Of a DNA stretch of 49,926 nt, positions 9,044 to 17,712 are shown in pieces. The stretch spans positions 1 through 49,926 of the forward strand of contig JBEOJY010000032.1 in NCBI GenBank assembly GCA_040275305.1. Reading direction: 5' to 3'. Origin of the DNA: JBEOJY01 sp040275305 (GTDB lineage Bacteria; Pseudomonadota; Alphaproteobacteria; UBA9219). Both the position numbers and the translations under genes were made by a program. How positions within the stretch are numbered: position 1 is the first letter of the stretch; each line of letters opens with the position of its first letter. The notes beneath the pieces were generated by a model, which saw only the letters and a program-made list of their open reading frames with translations, did no database searches and was not told the origin of the DNA.

Positions 9044-9160
9044 GTCATCGCGAGGAGCCTTACTGATGGCGACGTGGCGATTCTTGTGGCATTCTGGATT
9101 GCTTCGCCCCCAAGAGGGGACTCGCAATGACAGTCCTTGGAGGAAGCTCCTCGCGATTGC
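9044..9160. repeat. palindromic intergenic repeat, copy 2
   Basis: Starts GTCATCGCGAGGAGCC and contains TTCTGGATTGCTTCG, then CTCGCAATGAC at 9131, with a second outer arm AGCTCCTCGCGATTGCC after it. It lies just upstream of the phosphatase remnant, where that gene's N-terminus would be expected. Confidence 0.75.
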
Positions 9161-9188
9161 CACTACGTTTTCCTGCTTAAGTCTTCAA

Positions 9189-10088
9189 TCATGTTGTGGC
9201 TTGATCCTTCTCCTCTAATCTTTGGAAGTTGCTAAAATTTGGCTGAAACGGGCGGGGGCGGTAGTCGAGCGCGGCGAGGCCGGATTCCGTTTCGAAAACC
9301 AGATTTTCATTCATGCGCTGGAACATGGCCGCGCCCACGCCGTTTCCTTTCACGACGCCGAGGCATGAGGCGATTTTAAACGCATTTTTCACCCATGGCA
9401 TGGGCACAAACAGGAAGCGCGGCTTGATCTCCAGCGCGGCGAAGATGCGTTCGGCCATTGCGCGGTAGGTCAGGATTTCCTTCCCAGAGATGTTGAACGC
9501 CCTATTCGCGGCCTTGGGGTTGTCGATGGCTTTGAACACGGCTTGGGCCACGTCGTCGGCATGGATCGGTTGGCGCAGGCCGTTGGATGGCCGCGCGATG
9601 GGCAGAAAGCGCCAGCGTTTGATAAACCGCGCCATGCGCGTGACATTGCGGTCGCTTACGCCGTCATAAACAAGGGTCGGGCGCAGGATCGTCCATGCCA
9701 CGCCGAGGCTTTCGGCCCAGCCTTGCAACGCGGATTCGGCGGTCGCGAGCTTGTCGGCCAGTTCGCGTTCATGCGCGTCGCCGCTGTTCGTTTTGCTGAA
9801 GCGGCTGGTGGAACTGGTGGCTATCACGGCTTTCGCTTCGGTCAGACGCGGCAAGATCGGCGACAAAATCCAGATCGGCAGAAGGCTTAGGATGATGGAT
9901 CCCTGTGGCGCGCGCCAGTCGCCCGGATCGTTCAGGTCAAGTTTGAGCGCGGTAAATCCCTCCGGCACGGCTAACGCCCGGCGCGAGATTGCCTGCCCTG
10001 TTTTTCCGGACTGCGAAACGCAGCGCAACAGGCTGATTCCGCTCTGGCTGTTGCCGCCCAGAATGACAATCGGCGAGTCTTGCGTCAT
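9189..10088 (-). CDS. NAD(P)-dependent epimerase/dehydratase-like SDR protein
   Basis: Extended short-chain dehydrogenase-fold protein of 299 residues. The N-terminal nucleotide site reads PIVILGGNSQSGISLL, a variant of GxxGxxG. A later block ILRPTLVYDG and the HADDVAQAVFKAI stretch are typical of NAD(P)-binding epimerases and NmrA/NDUFA9-like proteins. The classical YxxxK pair is not obvious, so it may not act as a normal sugar epimerase. The open frame runs further upstream, but the ATG at 10088 has AGAGGAAG directly before it and is the better start. It lies divergently from the glycosyltransferase at 10173, and its substrate is unknown. Confidence 0.8.
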   Translation of the reverse strand: MTQDSPIVILGGNSQSGISLLRCVSQSGKTGQAISRRALAVPEGFTALKLDLNDPGDWRAPQGSIILSLLPIWILSPILPRLTEAKAVIATSSTSRFSKTNSGDAHERELADKLATAESALQGWAESLGVAWTILRPTLVYDGVSDRNVTRMARFIKRWRFLPIARPSNGLRQPIHADDVAQAVFKAIDNPKAANRAFNISGKEILTYRAMAERIFAALEIKPRFLFVPMPWVKNAFKIASCLGVVKGNGVGAAMFQRMNENLVFETESGLAALDYRPRPFQPNFSNFQRLEEKDQATT

Positions 10089-10172
10089 AGATTCTTCCTC
10101 TGTGCACAGATTGCTTAACATAGCGCCGGAGCGGCGTATACTGGAGCTTTCGTTACAAGTGGAGGGATCGCC

Positions 10173-11111
10173 TTGCCTCGCGTCATTGCCGTTGTCGTCA
10201 CCTATAACCCCGATGACGGGTTTCCTGCGCGCGCGGCGGAGCATGCTGCGGAAGTCGAGCGGTTGATTATCGTTGATAACAGCACGGTGGCGCATGCCGC
10301 TGCTATTTTGGATTCTCTGGGTTCCCGTCTTTCGAATTATGAACTTATCCGCAATGGCGGCAATCTGGGGCTAGCCAAAGCGCAAAACATTGGCATCCGC
10401 AGGGCGTTAGAGCTAGGCGCGGAATGGGTCATGTTGCTGGATGACGACAGCAAGATAACTTCCGGCATGATCGCGGCTATGTTCGCGGCGCTTGCGAGCT
10501 ATCCTGAGGCCGCGCGCGTTGGCCTTTTGGCGCCGCGCGTGGTGGACGAGCGTTCGGGTCTGGAGAGCAAAGTCATCGTCTCGCGCGGGGCTTTCGACAT
10601 CCGCCGCGTTCGTTTCGGGAATTCTCCATGGATTGACACGGCGCTGACGGCTATCGCTTCGGGAAGCCTCATTCGTTCCGAGGCGCTTGCCGCGTGCGGC
10701 ATGATGCGCGAAGCTTACTTTATCGACGGCATTGATATTGAGTACTGTTTGCGGCTACGGCGCCATGGCTGGCGCTTGCTGATGGCACGCGAGGCGTGTT
10801 TGCGGCACAGGCTTGGCGCGAAGACCACGCACCGCGTGGCGGGGGTCGCTTTCGTGGCCAGCAATCACTCGGTCCTGCGGCGCTATACGATCATGCGGAA
10901 CAGGGTCGATATCTGGAAACGGTATGCGCGGCAGTTTCCCGCCTATGTCGGTTATGACGCGCTGGTGTCCGTGTTCGAGACCGTCAAGATTCTGTTGTTC
11001 GAAGCCCAGAGGTTTGAGAAGATTCAGGCCGCTTTCCTGGGCTTTTGCGACGGACTGCGCGGAGCTTTTCCTCCGCTCGTCGAGGCGCTTGGGCGTTCGA
11101 AAGGCCGATGA
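10173..11111 (+). CDS. family 2 glycosyltransferase (rhamnosyltransferase-like)
   Basis: Inverting GT-A glycosyltransferase that moves a sugar from a nucleotide donor to a glycan acceptor at the cytoplasmic face. The N-terminus RVIAVVVTYNPDDGF is the nucleotide-binding strand, followed by LIIVDNST, GGNLGLAKAQNIGI and the DXD-like LLDDDSKI (residues about 88-95). FIDGIDIEYCLRLRRHG is the catalytic ED/DxD-type region of WbbL-like enzymes. The start is TTG with GGAGG 7 bases upstream. The 312 residues fit the family. It converges with the gene at 11112, and the two stop codons abut with no spacer. The donor and acceptor cannot be told from sequence. Confidence 0.9.
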   Translation: MPRVIAVVVTYNPDDGFPARAAEHAAEVERLIIVDNSTVAHAAAILDSLGSRLSNYELIRNGGNLGLAKAQNIGIRRALELGAEWVMLLDDDSKITSGMIAAMFAALASYPEAARVGLLAPRVVDERSGLESKVIVSRGAFDIRRVRFGNSPWIDTALTAIASGSLIRSEALAACGMMREAYFIDGIDIEYCLRLRRHGWRLLMAREACLRHRLGAKTTHRVAGVAFVASNHSVLRRYTIMRNRVDIWKRYARQFPAYVGYDALVSVFETVKILLFEAQRFEKIQAAFLGFCDGLRGAFPPLVEALGRSKGR

Positions 11112-12626
11112 TTACAACCAGAGAATGAGGGTTTTGTATAGGGACGGCGGCAGACACTCCCTGAGAAAGCGCCCGATTGGCGCGCGGATGCGTCGCGGCG
11201 TGTGGATGTATATGTAATGCAAGGGGCGAAATTTGCCCGCGTAGATGCTGTGGGCGACTTCCGTTAGCGTGCCTTGGCTTTCCGGAGGTGGGGGTGGCGT
11301 TTGGGGCTGAGGTTCCTGAACAGGTGCCTGTTCCTCCTGTTTTATTTTGAATGATTCGGGCTTTACGGCTTGCACTTGCTGCATTCTTGTCTGGGGGAAA
11401 GGCAACGGTTTGCCGATCGTCTCAAACATCGTTCGCACGCGGTCGGAGAATCCGAAGCCTTTGGCCACGAGTCTGTTGCATTTTTCGACGACGGCTTTGC
11501 GCTCGTCCTCATGCGCGAGGTAATAGGCCGCGAGTTCCCGCGCATGCGCAGGGTCGCGATATAACGGGATGGGGCAGTCTTTGCCAAACAGATATTCAAG
11601 GTCCGTCCGAGATTCTTCGTCTGCGAGCAGCATGGCGCTGGAGGCCATCAGGTCGTAGATTCTGTAGGGTAGGCCGCCTATCGCTTGCTGATGCGACACG
11701 TTGATGGCAATTTTCGAACGCTGATAGACGTTCACAAGTTTTTCCCGTGTGTCGATCGCATCGTGGATTTGGAAGGCGCGCAAGGTGGGAAGCGATGACT
11801 GATACACTTCGGTCCAGTTATCAGTGCCATACAGCTTTAGGCCAAGATCAGCCACTGCATCCAGAACCCTCAGCCTGCGGTTTAGCGAAACAGCGTTCGA
11901 GATGATGTTTTTGAACTCCAGCGCGGTGAGTCCCATTTTTCTTAGTATCGGTCCTAATTCCCGTTTCTCTACCTCAATCTCCGCGACGGCTTCGTACGAC
12001 TTCTCGAACACCGCGATTAGGTCTATTAGCCGATTATAGTTTTCCCTGTCTCCCTTCAGGCGCGCGCAGATATCCTTCAGCATATATGAATAGAAATAAG
12101 TTCCGATGAACGAGATCGGGATGTCTTTTTCACAGGCAGGCGCATTCTGGAACTCTTCCGGAGATGTCGCAAACGGCATAAAGAAGATGCGGCCCGGCAA
12201 AATGTTCGGGTAATCTCGCTCGATCAAGCGGACATTGTTCGTCACCGCCGTCAACACATAGTCGTGCTTGCCATATAAATCCGCAGCGGTGCCGCCGTGA
12301 TGCATGAAGGGGGTGTTGTCGACAAGCCAAGTCAGGATGGGGCAACCGGGATTGTCGATCAGCATCCTGCCGATGCCCGCGCGGTTGGTCGTGAAGATAA
12401 AATCCGGTTCCAGCGCATGGATATGTGCCACCAGCTTCTTTTCGTCGATGCAGATGCTGTAATTATTCGCTCCGAGCGAGGGGACCAGATCGTTTGCCTT
12501 AATGATGTGAAGTTCGACGCCGCAACCCAAGAATCCAGCAACCAGCCCTTCCATATAGGTGTCCAGTTTTCCGTCCGGCATATAGGTATGGAAAAAGGCT
12601 ACGACTCGTGGTGCGCGTGGGGCCAT
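11112..12626 (-). CDS. CgeB-like glycosyltransferase with C-terminal proline-rich linker
   Basis: A 504-residue GT-B-fold-like protein. Conserved blocks include FTTNRAGIGRML, PILTWLVDNTPF, KLYGTDNW and INVSHQQAIGGLPYRIYDLM followed by DLEYLFG, the signature of CgeB/Glyco_trans_1_2 proteins where the Glu and Arg-Tyr region binds the nucleotide sugar. After about residue 415 the domain ends and a low-complexity PVQEPQPQTPPPPPE linker leads to a basic amphipathic tail (PRRIRAPIGRFLRECLPPSL) that could dock to the membrane. It is the last gene of the minus-strand sugar operon, 21 bases after the GT2 gene. Its acceptor is unknown. Confidence 0.8.
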   Translation of the reverse strand: MAPRAPRVVAFFHTYMPDGKLDTYMEGLVAGFLGCGVELHIIKANDLVPSLGANNYSICIDEKKLVAHIHALEPDFIFTTNRAGIGRMLIDNPGCPILTWLVDNTPFMHHGGTAADLYGKHDYVLTAVTNNVRLIERDYPNILPGRIFFMPFATSPEEFQNAPACEKDIPISFIGTYFYSYMLKDICARLKGDRENYNRLIDLIAVFEKSYEAVAEIEVEKRELGPILRKMGLTALEFKNIISNAVSLNRRLRVLDAVADLGLKLYGTDNWTEVYQSSLPTLRAFQIHDAIDTREKLVNVYQRSKIAINVSHQQAIGGLPYRIYDLMASSAMLLADEESRTDLEYLFGKDCPIPLYRDPAHARELAAYYLAHEDERKAVVEKCNRLVAKGFGFSDRVRTMFETIGKPLPFPQTRMQQVQAVKPESFKIKQEEQAPVQEPQPQTPPPPPESQGTLTEVAHSIYAGKFRPLHYIYIHTPRRIRAPIGRFLRECLPPSLYKTLILWL

Positions 12627-12647
12627 GGTATACGGTTGCCTTGTCTA

Positions 12648-13490
12648 TCATGCTGCGGGGGACCGCAGCCAAAGTGTAAAGGCTTTTATCCCATAGAAGA
12701 TTGCCTTGGCAATGACTATCAGGCGTAGCCTTCCCGTGAATAGCCGCGCGCGCCTGAATCCGCTGCGGCTGAGCTCATTCAGCACCAGCCTTTGGGAGAA
12801 GACGCTCCGGCAGGTGTTCGAGGCATGGAACCTGTACGCTGCCACAGGATAATCAATAAAACCCAGCGTTTTGCGCGCGGCCATGCGCAGATAGAAATCC
12901 CAGTCCTCGACCTTGCGCTCCTCGTCGTAGCCCCCAATTTTGGCATACAAACCGCGCCGAGCCATTAGGCCGGGACCTGGCAGAATCCATCGTTTCGCTA
13001 TGCTGGCCGCGACTCGTTCCGGGGTCGCATAGTCGCGCGGATCGGCGTGGCGGTAGTCGCGCAGGCAGCTTTGGTATAACAGTTTGCCTTCGTCATCGAC
13101 CATCTGGCAATCGCCAATCACAGCTTGCAGTTCGGGATGATTTTCGAGATAGGTTACGCGCTCGCAGATGCCGCCCGGCAACAGGTAATCGTCGCTTGCA
13201 ATTGGCAGGATGTAATCCCCACGCGCAAGGCTAATCCCGTCGTTCAACGTTGCCGAAATGCCTTTATTCTGACGCGATCGTATTGTTACCGGAATTTCCT
13301 GCTTGTGCGCTTCGGCCCATTGCTCGATGACTTTGAGTGTGCCATCGCGCGAGCCGTCGTCGATGACGATGATTTCCTTGTTGGGGTATTGCTCGTTCAG
13401 GATGCCGTTTAGTCCCTGCGCGACAAAGCGTTCGTGGTTGTAGGCCGGAATAACAACCGAAACGAGTTTTGCCGTGGCTTGCATGCTCAT
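12648..13490 (-). CDS. family 2 glycosyltransferase
   Basis: GT-A enzyme of 280 residues with SVVIPAYNHERFV (residues 10-22), VIDDGSRDGT (about 41-50), the metal-binding-like ASDDYLLPGG (about 98-107) and KVEDWDFYLRMA (about 193-204), which carries the catalytic base of this family. The C-terminal 40 residues are basic and hydrophobic and may lie on the membrane. The gene overlaps the stop of the aminotransferase upstream by 4 bases (ATGA), showing translational coupling within the sugar operon. It probably adds one sugar of the same surface glycan; donor unknown. Confidence 0.92.
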   Translation of the reverse strand: MSMQATAKLVSVVIPAYNHERFVAQGLNGILNEQYPNKEIIVIDDGSRDGTLKVIEQWAEAHKQEIPVTIRSRQNKGISATLNDGISLARGDYILPIASDDYLLPGGICERVTYLENHPELQAVIGDCQMVDDEGKLLYQSCLRDYRHADPRDYATPERVAASIAKRWILPGPGLMARRGLYAKIGGYDEERKVEDWDFYLRMAARKTLGFIDYPVAAYRFHASNTCRSVFSQRLVLNELSRSGFRRARLFTGRLRLIVIAKAIFYGIKAFTLWLRSPAA

Positions 13491-14596
13491 GCCGCAGATT
13501 TGAGCGTTGCGCGTTTGACGGATTCTATGACGGCGTCGATCTGAATTTCGGTCATATGGGGAGATATAGGCAGGCTCAGAAGCTCATGCGCTATCTTAGA
13601 TGTTTCCGGAAACTTATTGGATAGTAATAATTCTTTGTAGCATGGCTGCTCGTGCGGGAAGGTGGGGTAGTGGATCAGCGTTTGAACGCCGCTTGCCGCC
13701 AAGTCCTTTTGAAGCCTGTCACGATCTTTCGCGCGAATGACAAAAAGATGCCAGACTGGTTCGGCCCAGTCAGGCACATGAGGTAGGATCATTTCGCATC
13801 CGCGCATTTCTTTTAGGTAACGATCCGCCACATGGCGACGGCGATCATTCCATTCTTGCAACTTGCGCAGCTTGACTCGCAGCATGGCCGCCTGCAATTC
13901 ATCCAGCCGGGAGTTCCGGCCCTGAAGCAGGTGGTGATATTTTACCTTCGAGCCGTAGTTACGCAGCGTTCGCACGGTATCGGCCAAGGCGTCATCGCTG
14001 GTCAACACGGCTCCGCCATCGCCGAACGCGCCGAGATTCTTGCCGGGATAGAAGCTGGTTCCGGCGGCGAGGCTTAGGCTGCCGCATGCCCTGCCCTTAT
14101 AGCGCGCGCCGTGCGATTGGGCGGCGTCCTCCACGACCGACAGACCATGGCGGGCGGCCACTTCGTTGATCGGGTCCATATCTGCGGCCTGGCCATAGAG
14201 ATGGACGGGCATAATGGCTCTGGTACGCGGCGTGATGGCGGCTTCAATTTTCGCGGTATCGAGGTTATAGGTCGCGGGGTCGCACTCCACCGGCACGGGG
14301 GTCGCGCCACACATGGAGACCGCGAGCCATGTCGCGACAAAGGTTTGCGCGGGGACAATTACTTCGTCGCCTGCGCCGACCTTGAGCGCCGAGAGTATCA
14401 GATAGAGCGCCTCAAGGCCGTTTCCGACGCCTATACAGTGCTTAACGCCGCTGAAGGCCGCGAATTCCGCTTCGAACCCCTCCAGCTCCTCGCCCATAAT
14501 GTACCAGCCGGAATCCATGACGCGCGCGTAGGCAGCGTCCAGTTCCGTACGCAGATCGAGATAGGCCGCTCGCAAGTCCAGAAAGGGCACGTTCAT
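13487..14596 (-). CDS. DegT/DnrJ/EryC1-family sugar aminotransferase (FdtB/QdtB-like)
   Basis: PLP-dependent aminotransferase that converts a keto nucleotide-sugar to an amino sugar, using glutamate. The PLP Schiff-base Lys is K186 in SFYPGKNLGAFGDGG; the pyridine-binding Asp is D157 in VEDAAQSHGA; the N-terminal FLDLRAAY and GVGNGLEAL blocks are typical. The frame is open further upstream, but the ATG at 14596 overlaps the upstream gene's stop (ATGA) and gives the usual 369-residue length. With a ketoisomerase upstream and an acyltransferase beyond, the likely product is a dTDP-3-amino-3,6-dideoxyhexose (inference). Confidence 0.92.
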   Translation of the reverse strand: MNVPFLDLRAAYLDLRTELDAAYARVMDSGWYIMGEELEGFEAEFAAFSGVKHCIGVGNGLEALYLILSALKVGAGDEVIVPAQTFVATWLAVSMCGATPVPVECDPATYNLDTAKIEAAITPRTRAIMPVHLYGQAADMDPINEVAARHGLSVVEDAAQSHGARYKGRACGSLSLAAGTSFYPGKNLGAFGDGGAVLTSDDALADTVRTLRNYGSKVKYHHLLQGRNSRLDELQAAMLRVKLRKLQEWNDRRRHVADRYLKEMRGCEMILPHVPDWAEPVWHLFVIRAKDRDRLQKDLAASGVQTLIHYPTFPHEQPCYKELLLSNKFPETSKIAHELLSLPISPHMTEIQIDAVIESVKRATLKSAA

Positions 14597-15012
14597 GGGA
14601 TTGCGAGCGCCTTCTTCGCTTCGAGGAACTGCTTGTAATCGCGGAAATAGTCGTCCTCGTCGTAATATTCCGAGGCCAGAACCATGCAGATCGCATCGGG
14701 AGAGAAATTCGTAAGCTCGCGCCAGATCATGGGGCAGATATAGAGGCCTTGGCACGGCTGGGATAGCGTATAGGTTTTTTGCGCGTTGCCGTCGTCGATC
14801 ATAATGTCGAAGCTTCCGGCCATGGCGATCATGAGTTGTTGCAGTTTTTTGTGCGCATGCCCTCCACGCGCAATGCCTTGCGGCGTGTTGTAGGAATAAT
14901 AGATCCGGTTGATCGCAAAGGGAATTTGGCGTTCACCTTCAATTACGCCAATGTCGCCGCGCGGATCGGTGATTTTCTGAACGGGGATCATTTTGCAGTT
15001 CGAAATACGCAT
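14593..15012 (-). CDS. cupin dTDP-4-keto-6-deoxyglucose 3,4-ketoisomerase (FdtA/QdtA family)
   Basis: A 139-residue cupin enzyme of the WxcM/FdtA family that shifts the keto group of dTDP-4-keto-6-deoxyglucose from C4 to C3, making the substrate for the adjacent aminotransferase. The catalytic His pair is visible as GGHAHKKLQQLM (H52 and H54), matching the two active-site His of FdtA. DPRGDIGVIE near the N-terminus and YICPMIWRELTNFSP near residue 93 are family signatures. Product stereochemistry (Fuc3N or Qui3N) cannot be predicted. It lies between the acyltransferase (11-base gap) and the aminotransferase (4-base overlap). Confidence 0.9.
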   Translation of the reverse strand: MRISNCKMIPVQKITDPRGDIGVIEGERQIPFAINRIYYSYNTPQGIARGGHAHKKLQQLMIAMAGSFDIMIDDGNAQKTYTLSQPCQGLYICPMIWRELTNFSPDAICMVLASEYYDEDDYFRDYKQFLEAKKALAIP

Positions 15013-15023
15013 GGCTCCCCTTT

Positions 15024-15746
15024 TCAGACCTTGCGAATCTCACGCGCGGGCACGCCCGCCACGACCGTCGCGGATGCGACATTCTTTGTGACCACGGCTC
15101 CGGCGGCGACGATGGCGCGTTCACCGATTTCCACCCCGGGAAGAAGCGTCGCGCCTGTGCCGATCATAGCTTTATCGCGGATGCGCGGACCACATATGCG
15201 CCCCGGATCGAAGCCGTTCAACCCCATCGCGTTGTCATTGCTGGTTCCCACCAACATGCCCACGAACACGTCGTCGCCGACGATGGCGTTGCCGGTGATG
15301 TTGGCAGAATCCATGACTTTGGTGCGATTGCCGATCGTTGTGTCGTAGTTGACGGTCACGCAGCGCCCGATGACGCAATAGCTTCCGATGGCGACTTTTT
15401 CGCGGATGGAGGCGTTATCGCCGACCAGCGTATTGTTGCCGATGGTGACATCGTAATAGATCACAGAGCCGGGACCGATGCTGCAATTCGGGCCGATGGA
15501 TACTCGCTTGTCGAATTGGAGCTGGCGGGCGGTCGCTCCGGCTCCCTTGGGTTCTTTGCCGATGAAAGCGCCCGGGAAAATTTCGACATTCTCGCCTATG
15601 ACAACGCCATCGGCAATGACGACATGTGGATGGATGACAACATTGTCTCCTATCACAACGTCCTCCGCGATCACGGCGAAGGGATGGATCGTTACATTCC
15701 GACCAATCTTGCCTGACTTGACTTGCGCGAGTTCACTGATGCTCAT
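15024..15746 (-). CDS. left-handed beta-helix acyltransferase (FdtC/QdtC-like)
   Basis: An acyl-CoA dependent O/N-acyltransferase built of hexapeptide repeats (IGRNVTIHPFAVIAEDVVIG, VVIGENVEIFPG and similar) through most of its 240 residues, with the closing AGVPAREIRKV tail of sugar acyltransferases. It would acetylate the 3-amino group made by the aminotransferase. An upstream ATG at 15770 is in frame, but GGAAAG sits 9 bases before the ATG at 15746, which I prefer. It is the first gene of the minus-strand sugar operon. Insertion loops (for example KEPKGAGATARQLQF) are as in FdtC-like enzymes. Confidence 0.88.
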   Translation of the reverse strand: MSISELAQVKSGKIGRNVTIHPFAVIAEDVVIGDNVVIHPHVVIADGVVIGENVEIFPGAFIGKEPKGAGATARQLQFDKRVSIGPNCSIGPGSVIYYDVTIGNNTLVGDNASIREKVAIGSYCVIGRCVTVNYDTTIGNRTKVMDSANITGNAIVGDDVFVGMLVGTSNDNAMGLNGFDPGRICGPRIRDKAMIGTGATLLPGVEIGERAIVAAGAVVTKNVASATVVAGVPAREIRKV

Positions 15747-15965
15747 TGACCGGGGCTTTCCTGAAACCATTCATGTATAAAACGGCGGCGTTGGGAGTGG
15801 CAATCTTGTTTCCTCTGGGTGACGTGGAAGGGAGTATACGCATCGGACTTCCCCCAAGCAACCACCATGCCGCAATGAAAATATTATGGCTCTGGACTCT
15901 GGCCATCATCCTATGAAAGACCAGAATGATCGTTTATTGTGAAATATGTTGGGCGTGAGGGTCTT

Positions 15966-16373
15966 ATGAAGGCGTGGAAAGTTCAAGCTATAGCAGCGGG
16001 TGATATTAGCAGGAAACCAGAAAAACCAACGCCTCAGCAGGTTATCCGGCAGGCGGGTTACGGGGACGAATTTTTTGACGCCGCCAGCGAGGTTGGGCTA
16101 CGCGTTGGTTGCGCGAAAGTTAAAGGTGATCACATTCAGATTACCTTTGTTGGCACAAAGGGTAATAGGTATTCACGCACCGATAAGTTTCCTGTGGTGA
16201 ACGAAGAGCCTGCTCCAGAAGCTGATATCACAAAGCGTTTGCAGAATGCGGCCACTGTGATTGCCCAGCATAATCCGGCTATTCGTGCAAAAAGGTACGC
16301 CGCCCAGCGCACGACAAGCGGCGAAGCAAAGTTTGGGGTAGTCGAGAACTATGGTAGCCTACCGCCTCATTGA
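15966..16373 (+). CDS. hypothetical protein
   Basis: A 135-residue protein I do not recognise. It is basic in the first half (KAWKVQAIAAGDISRKPEKP), with a strand-rich middle (GDHIQITFVGTKGNRYSRTD), and an acidic then Ala-rich C-terminus. There is no signal peptide or membrane segment. A GTG at 15939 is in frame, but GAGGG lies 4 bases before the ATG at 15966. It is an isolated gene between the sugar operon (divergent) and a repeat plus insertion sequence. Confidence 0.5.
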   Translation: MKAWKVQAIAAGDISRKPEKPTPQQVIRQAGYGDEFFDAASEVGLRVGCAKVKGDHIQITFVGTKGNRYSRTDKFPVVNEEPAPEADITKRLQNAATVIAQHNPAIRAKRYAAQRTTSGEAKFGVVENYGSLPPH

Positions 16374-16443
16374 TTGAATTACGGCATGGGTAATTCCAAA
16401 GCTCTTCATTGGCTTCACGAAGACAACCATTGCGGAAATAACC

Positions 16444-16543
16444 GTCATTGCGAGGAGCGAAGCGACGAAGCAATCCAGAATCGCAAGCGTCGCCCTCTGT
16501 GGCTCTGGATTGCTTCGTCGCCTGAAGAAGGCTCCTCGCAATT
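16444..16543. repeat. palindromic intergenic repeat, copy 3
   Basis: GTCATTGCGAGGAGCGAAG, then GAAGCAATCCAGA, mirrored by TCTGGATTGCTTCGTCG and GGCTCCTCGCAATT. The left end of the IS481 element abuts or overlaps the last bases of this repeat. Confidence 0.85.
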
Positions 16544-17593
16544 GTATAAGTTAGACAATTCGCTAACAGAATAGGGAGTCCCCCTGCCAGCGAGGAGAAC
16601 ATGCGGCGAAACGACAAAGACGACACGCTCAAACGCAATTACATCCAGAAGTATCAATACCTGATCATTGATTACGAGCAGGTCAAACGCAAAGAACATC
16701 CCCAATATCGCACAGCGAAAGCGTTCTATGCTGCGCACGGAACATGCGCGCAGACATTTTTGAAGTGCTACAACCGCTTCCGCGCTTCCGGAAGCGCGGA
16801 AGCGGCGTTACTGCCCGGCAAACGCGGTCCCAAATACAAAACGCGCCGTTGCCCGCAGGAGATCGAAGACCTTGTGCTGGCCGAGCGCAAAAAAGGTTGC
16901 AACCGCTATGAAATCCATTCGATCCTCAAGCCGATGCTTAAAGAACGAACTCCGGCTCCCAGCACCATTTATCAGGTGTTCAAACGGCACGGCCAAAACA
17001 GGATTTCTCCGCCTATGCAGGAAGAAAAGAAGCGCTATGTCCGCGAAAAAGCCGGGGCCTTGGCCCATATCGATTGTTGCCATCTGGGCAAGGATATGAT
17101 CGCCGACGACTCCCGCCGCTATTACCTGCTGGCCTTGATTGACGACGCCACGCGCATCGCTTGGGCAGAAGTGATGACTGACGCGACGGCGCTGTCGGCA
17201 TTGTTTGCCACCATCAAGTGCTTGAACGAGATCAACAATCGTTATGCCATCAAGTTCGCCGAGGCGCTCACGGATAATGGTCCCGAGTTCGGGCCGCGTG
17301 GCTCATCCCAAAAGGCAGGACATCCGTTCGAGCGACTGCTGGTCGAGATGGGCATCAAACATCTCTATACAAAGCCTTATCGTCCGCAGACCAACGGCAA
17401 AGTCGAACGCTTCTGGCGCACGCTGAACGAAGACTTGATTGACGGCACTCACTTCGCTTCCCTTCAGGGCTTCAAGGATGAGCTTTTCGCTTATCTCCTT
17501 TACTACAACCAGCTCCGCCCTCACCAAGCCCTTGCTGGTCTTCCACCTGCCGATCACGCCAATTCCTGTCAACGAATTGCTTGACCTATACAA
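16542..17593 (+). mobile_element. IS481-family insertion sequence, complete
   Basis: Imperfect 27-base terminal inverted repeats flank the transposase gene: 16542-16568 begins TTGTATAAGTTAGACAATTC and 17567-17593 read in reverse begins TTGTATAGGTCAAGCAATTC (21 of 27 positions agree by eye). The ends are of the TGT...ACA type. The transposase stop codon lies inside the right repeat. I see no clear target duplication. The right end stops 44 bases from the 3' end of tRNA-Gly. Confidence 0.85.
16601..17584 (+). CDS. IS481-family transposase
   Basis: A 327-residue DDE transposase with an integrase core. The N-terminal third is a helix-turn-helix region (TAKAFYAAHGTCAQTFLKCY) with an arginine-rich GKRGPKYKTRR link. 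The catalytic core shows AHIDCCHLGKD (first Asp), LTDNGPEFG (second Asp) and HLYTKPYRPQTNGKVERFWR with the catalytic Glu. The Shine-Dalgarno AGGAG lies 4-5 bases before the ATG. The frame is intact and both terminal repeats are present, so this copy could be active. Confidence 0.95.
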   Translation: MRRNDKDDTLKRNYIQKYQYLIIDYEQVKRKEHPQYRTAKAFYAAHGTCAQTFLKCYNRFRASGSAEAALLPGKRGPKYKTRRCPQEIEDLVLAERKKGCNRYEIHSILKPMLKERTPAPSTIYQVFKRHGQNRISPPMQEEKKRYVREKAGALAHIDCCHLGKDMIADDSRRYYLLALIDDATRIAWAEVMTDATALSALFATIKCLNEINNRYAIKFAEALTDNGPEFGPRGSSQKAGHPFERLLVEMGIKHLYTKPYRPQTNGKVERFWRTLNEDLIDGTHFASLQGFKDELFAYLLYYNQLRPHQALAGLPPADHANSCQRIA

Positions 17594-17637
17594 GCTTAGG
17601 AGTTACGCAAAATCTTGAATCTGTGCTTTGGCGAGGG

Positions 17638-17712
<75 letters not shown>

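Noticed and set aside
10089..10295. 69-codon upstream extension of the SDR epimerase-like gene
   Set aside because: It overlaps the divergent glycosyltransferase start, and a good Shine-Dalgarno precedes the ATG at 10088.
14597..14755. 53-codon upstream extension of the aminotransferase
   Set aside because: It lies within the ketoisomerase gene; the ATG at 14596 overlaps that gene's stop and begins the standard MNVPFLDL opening.
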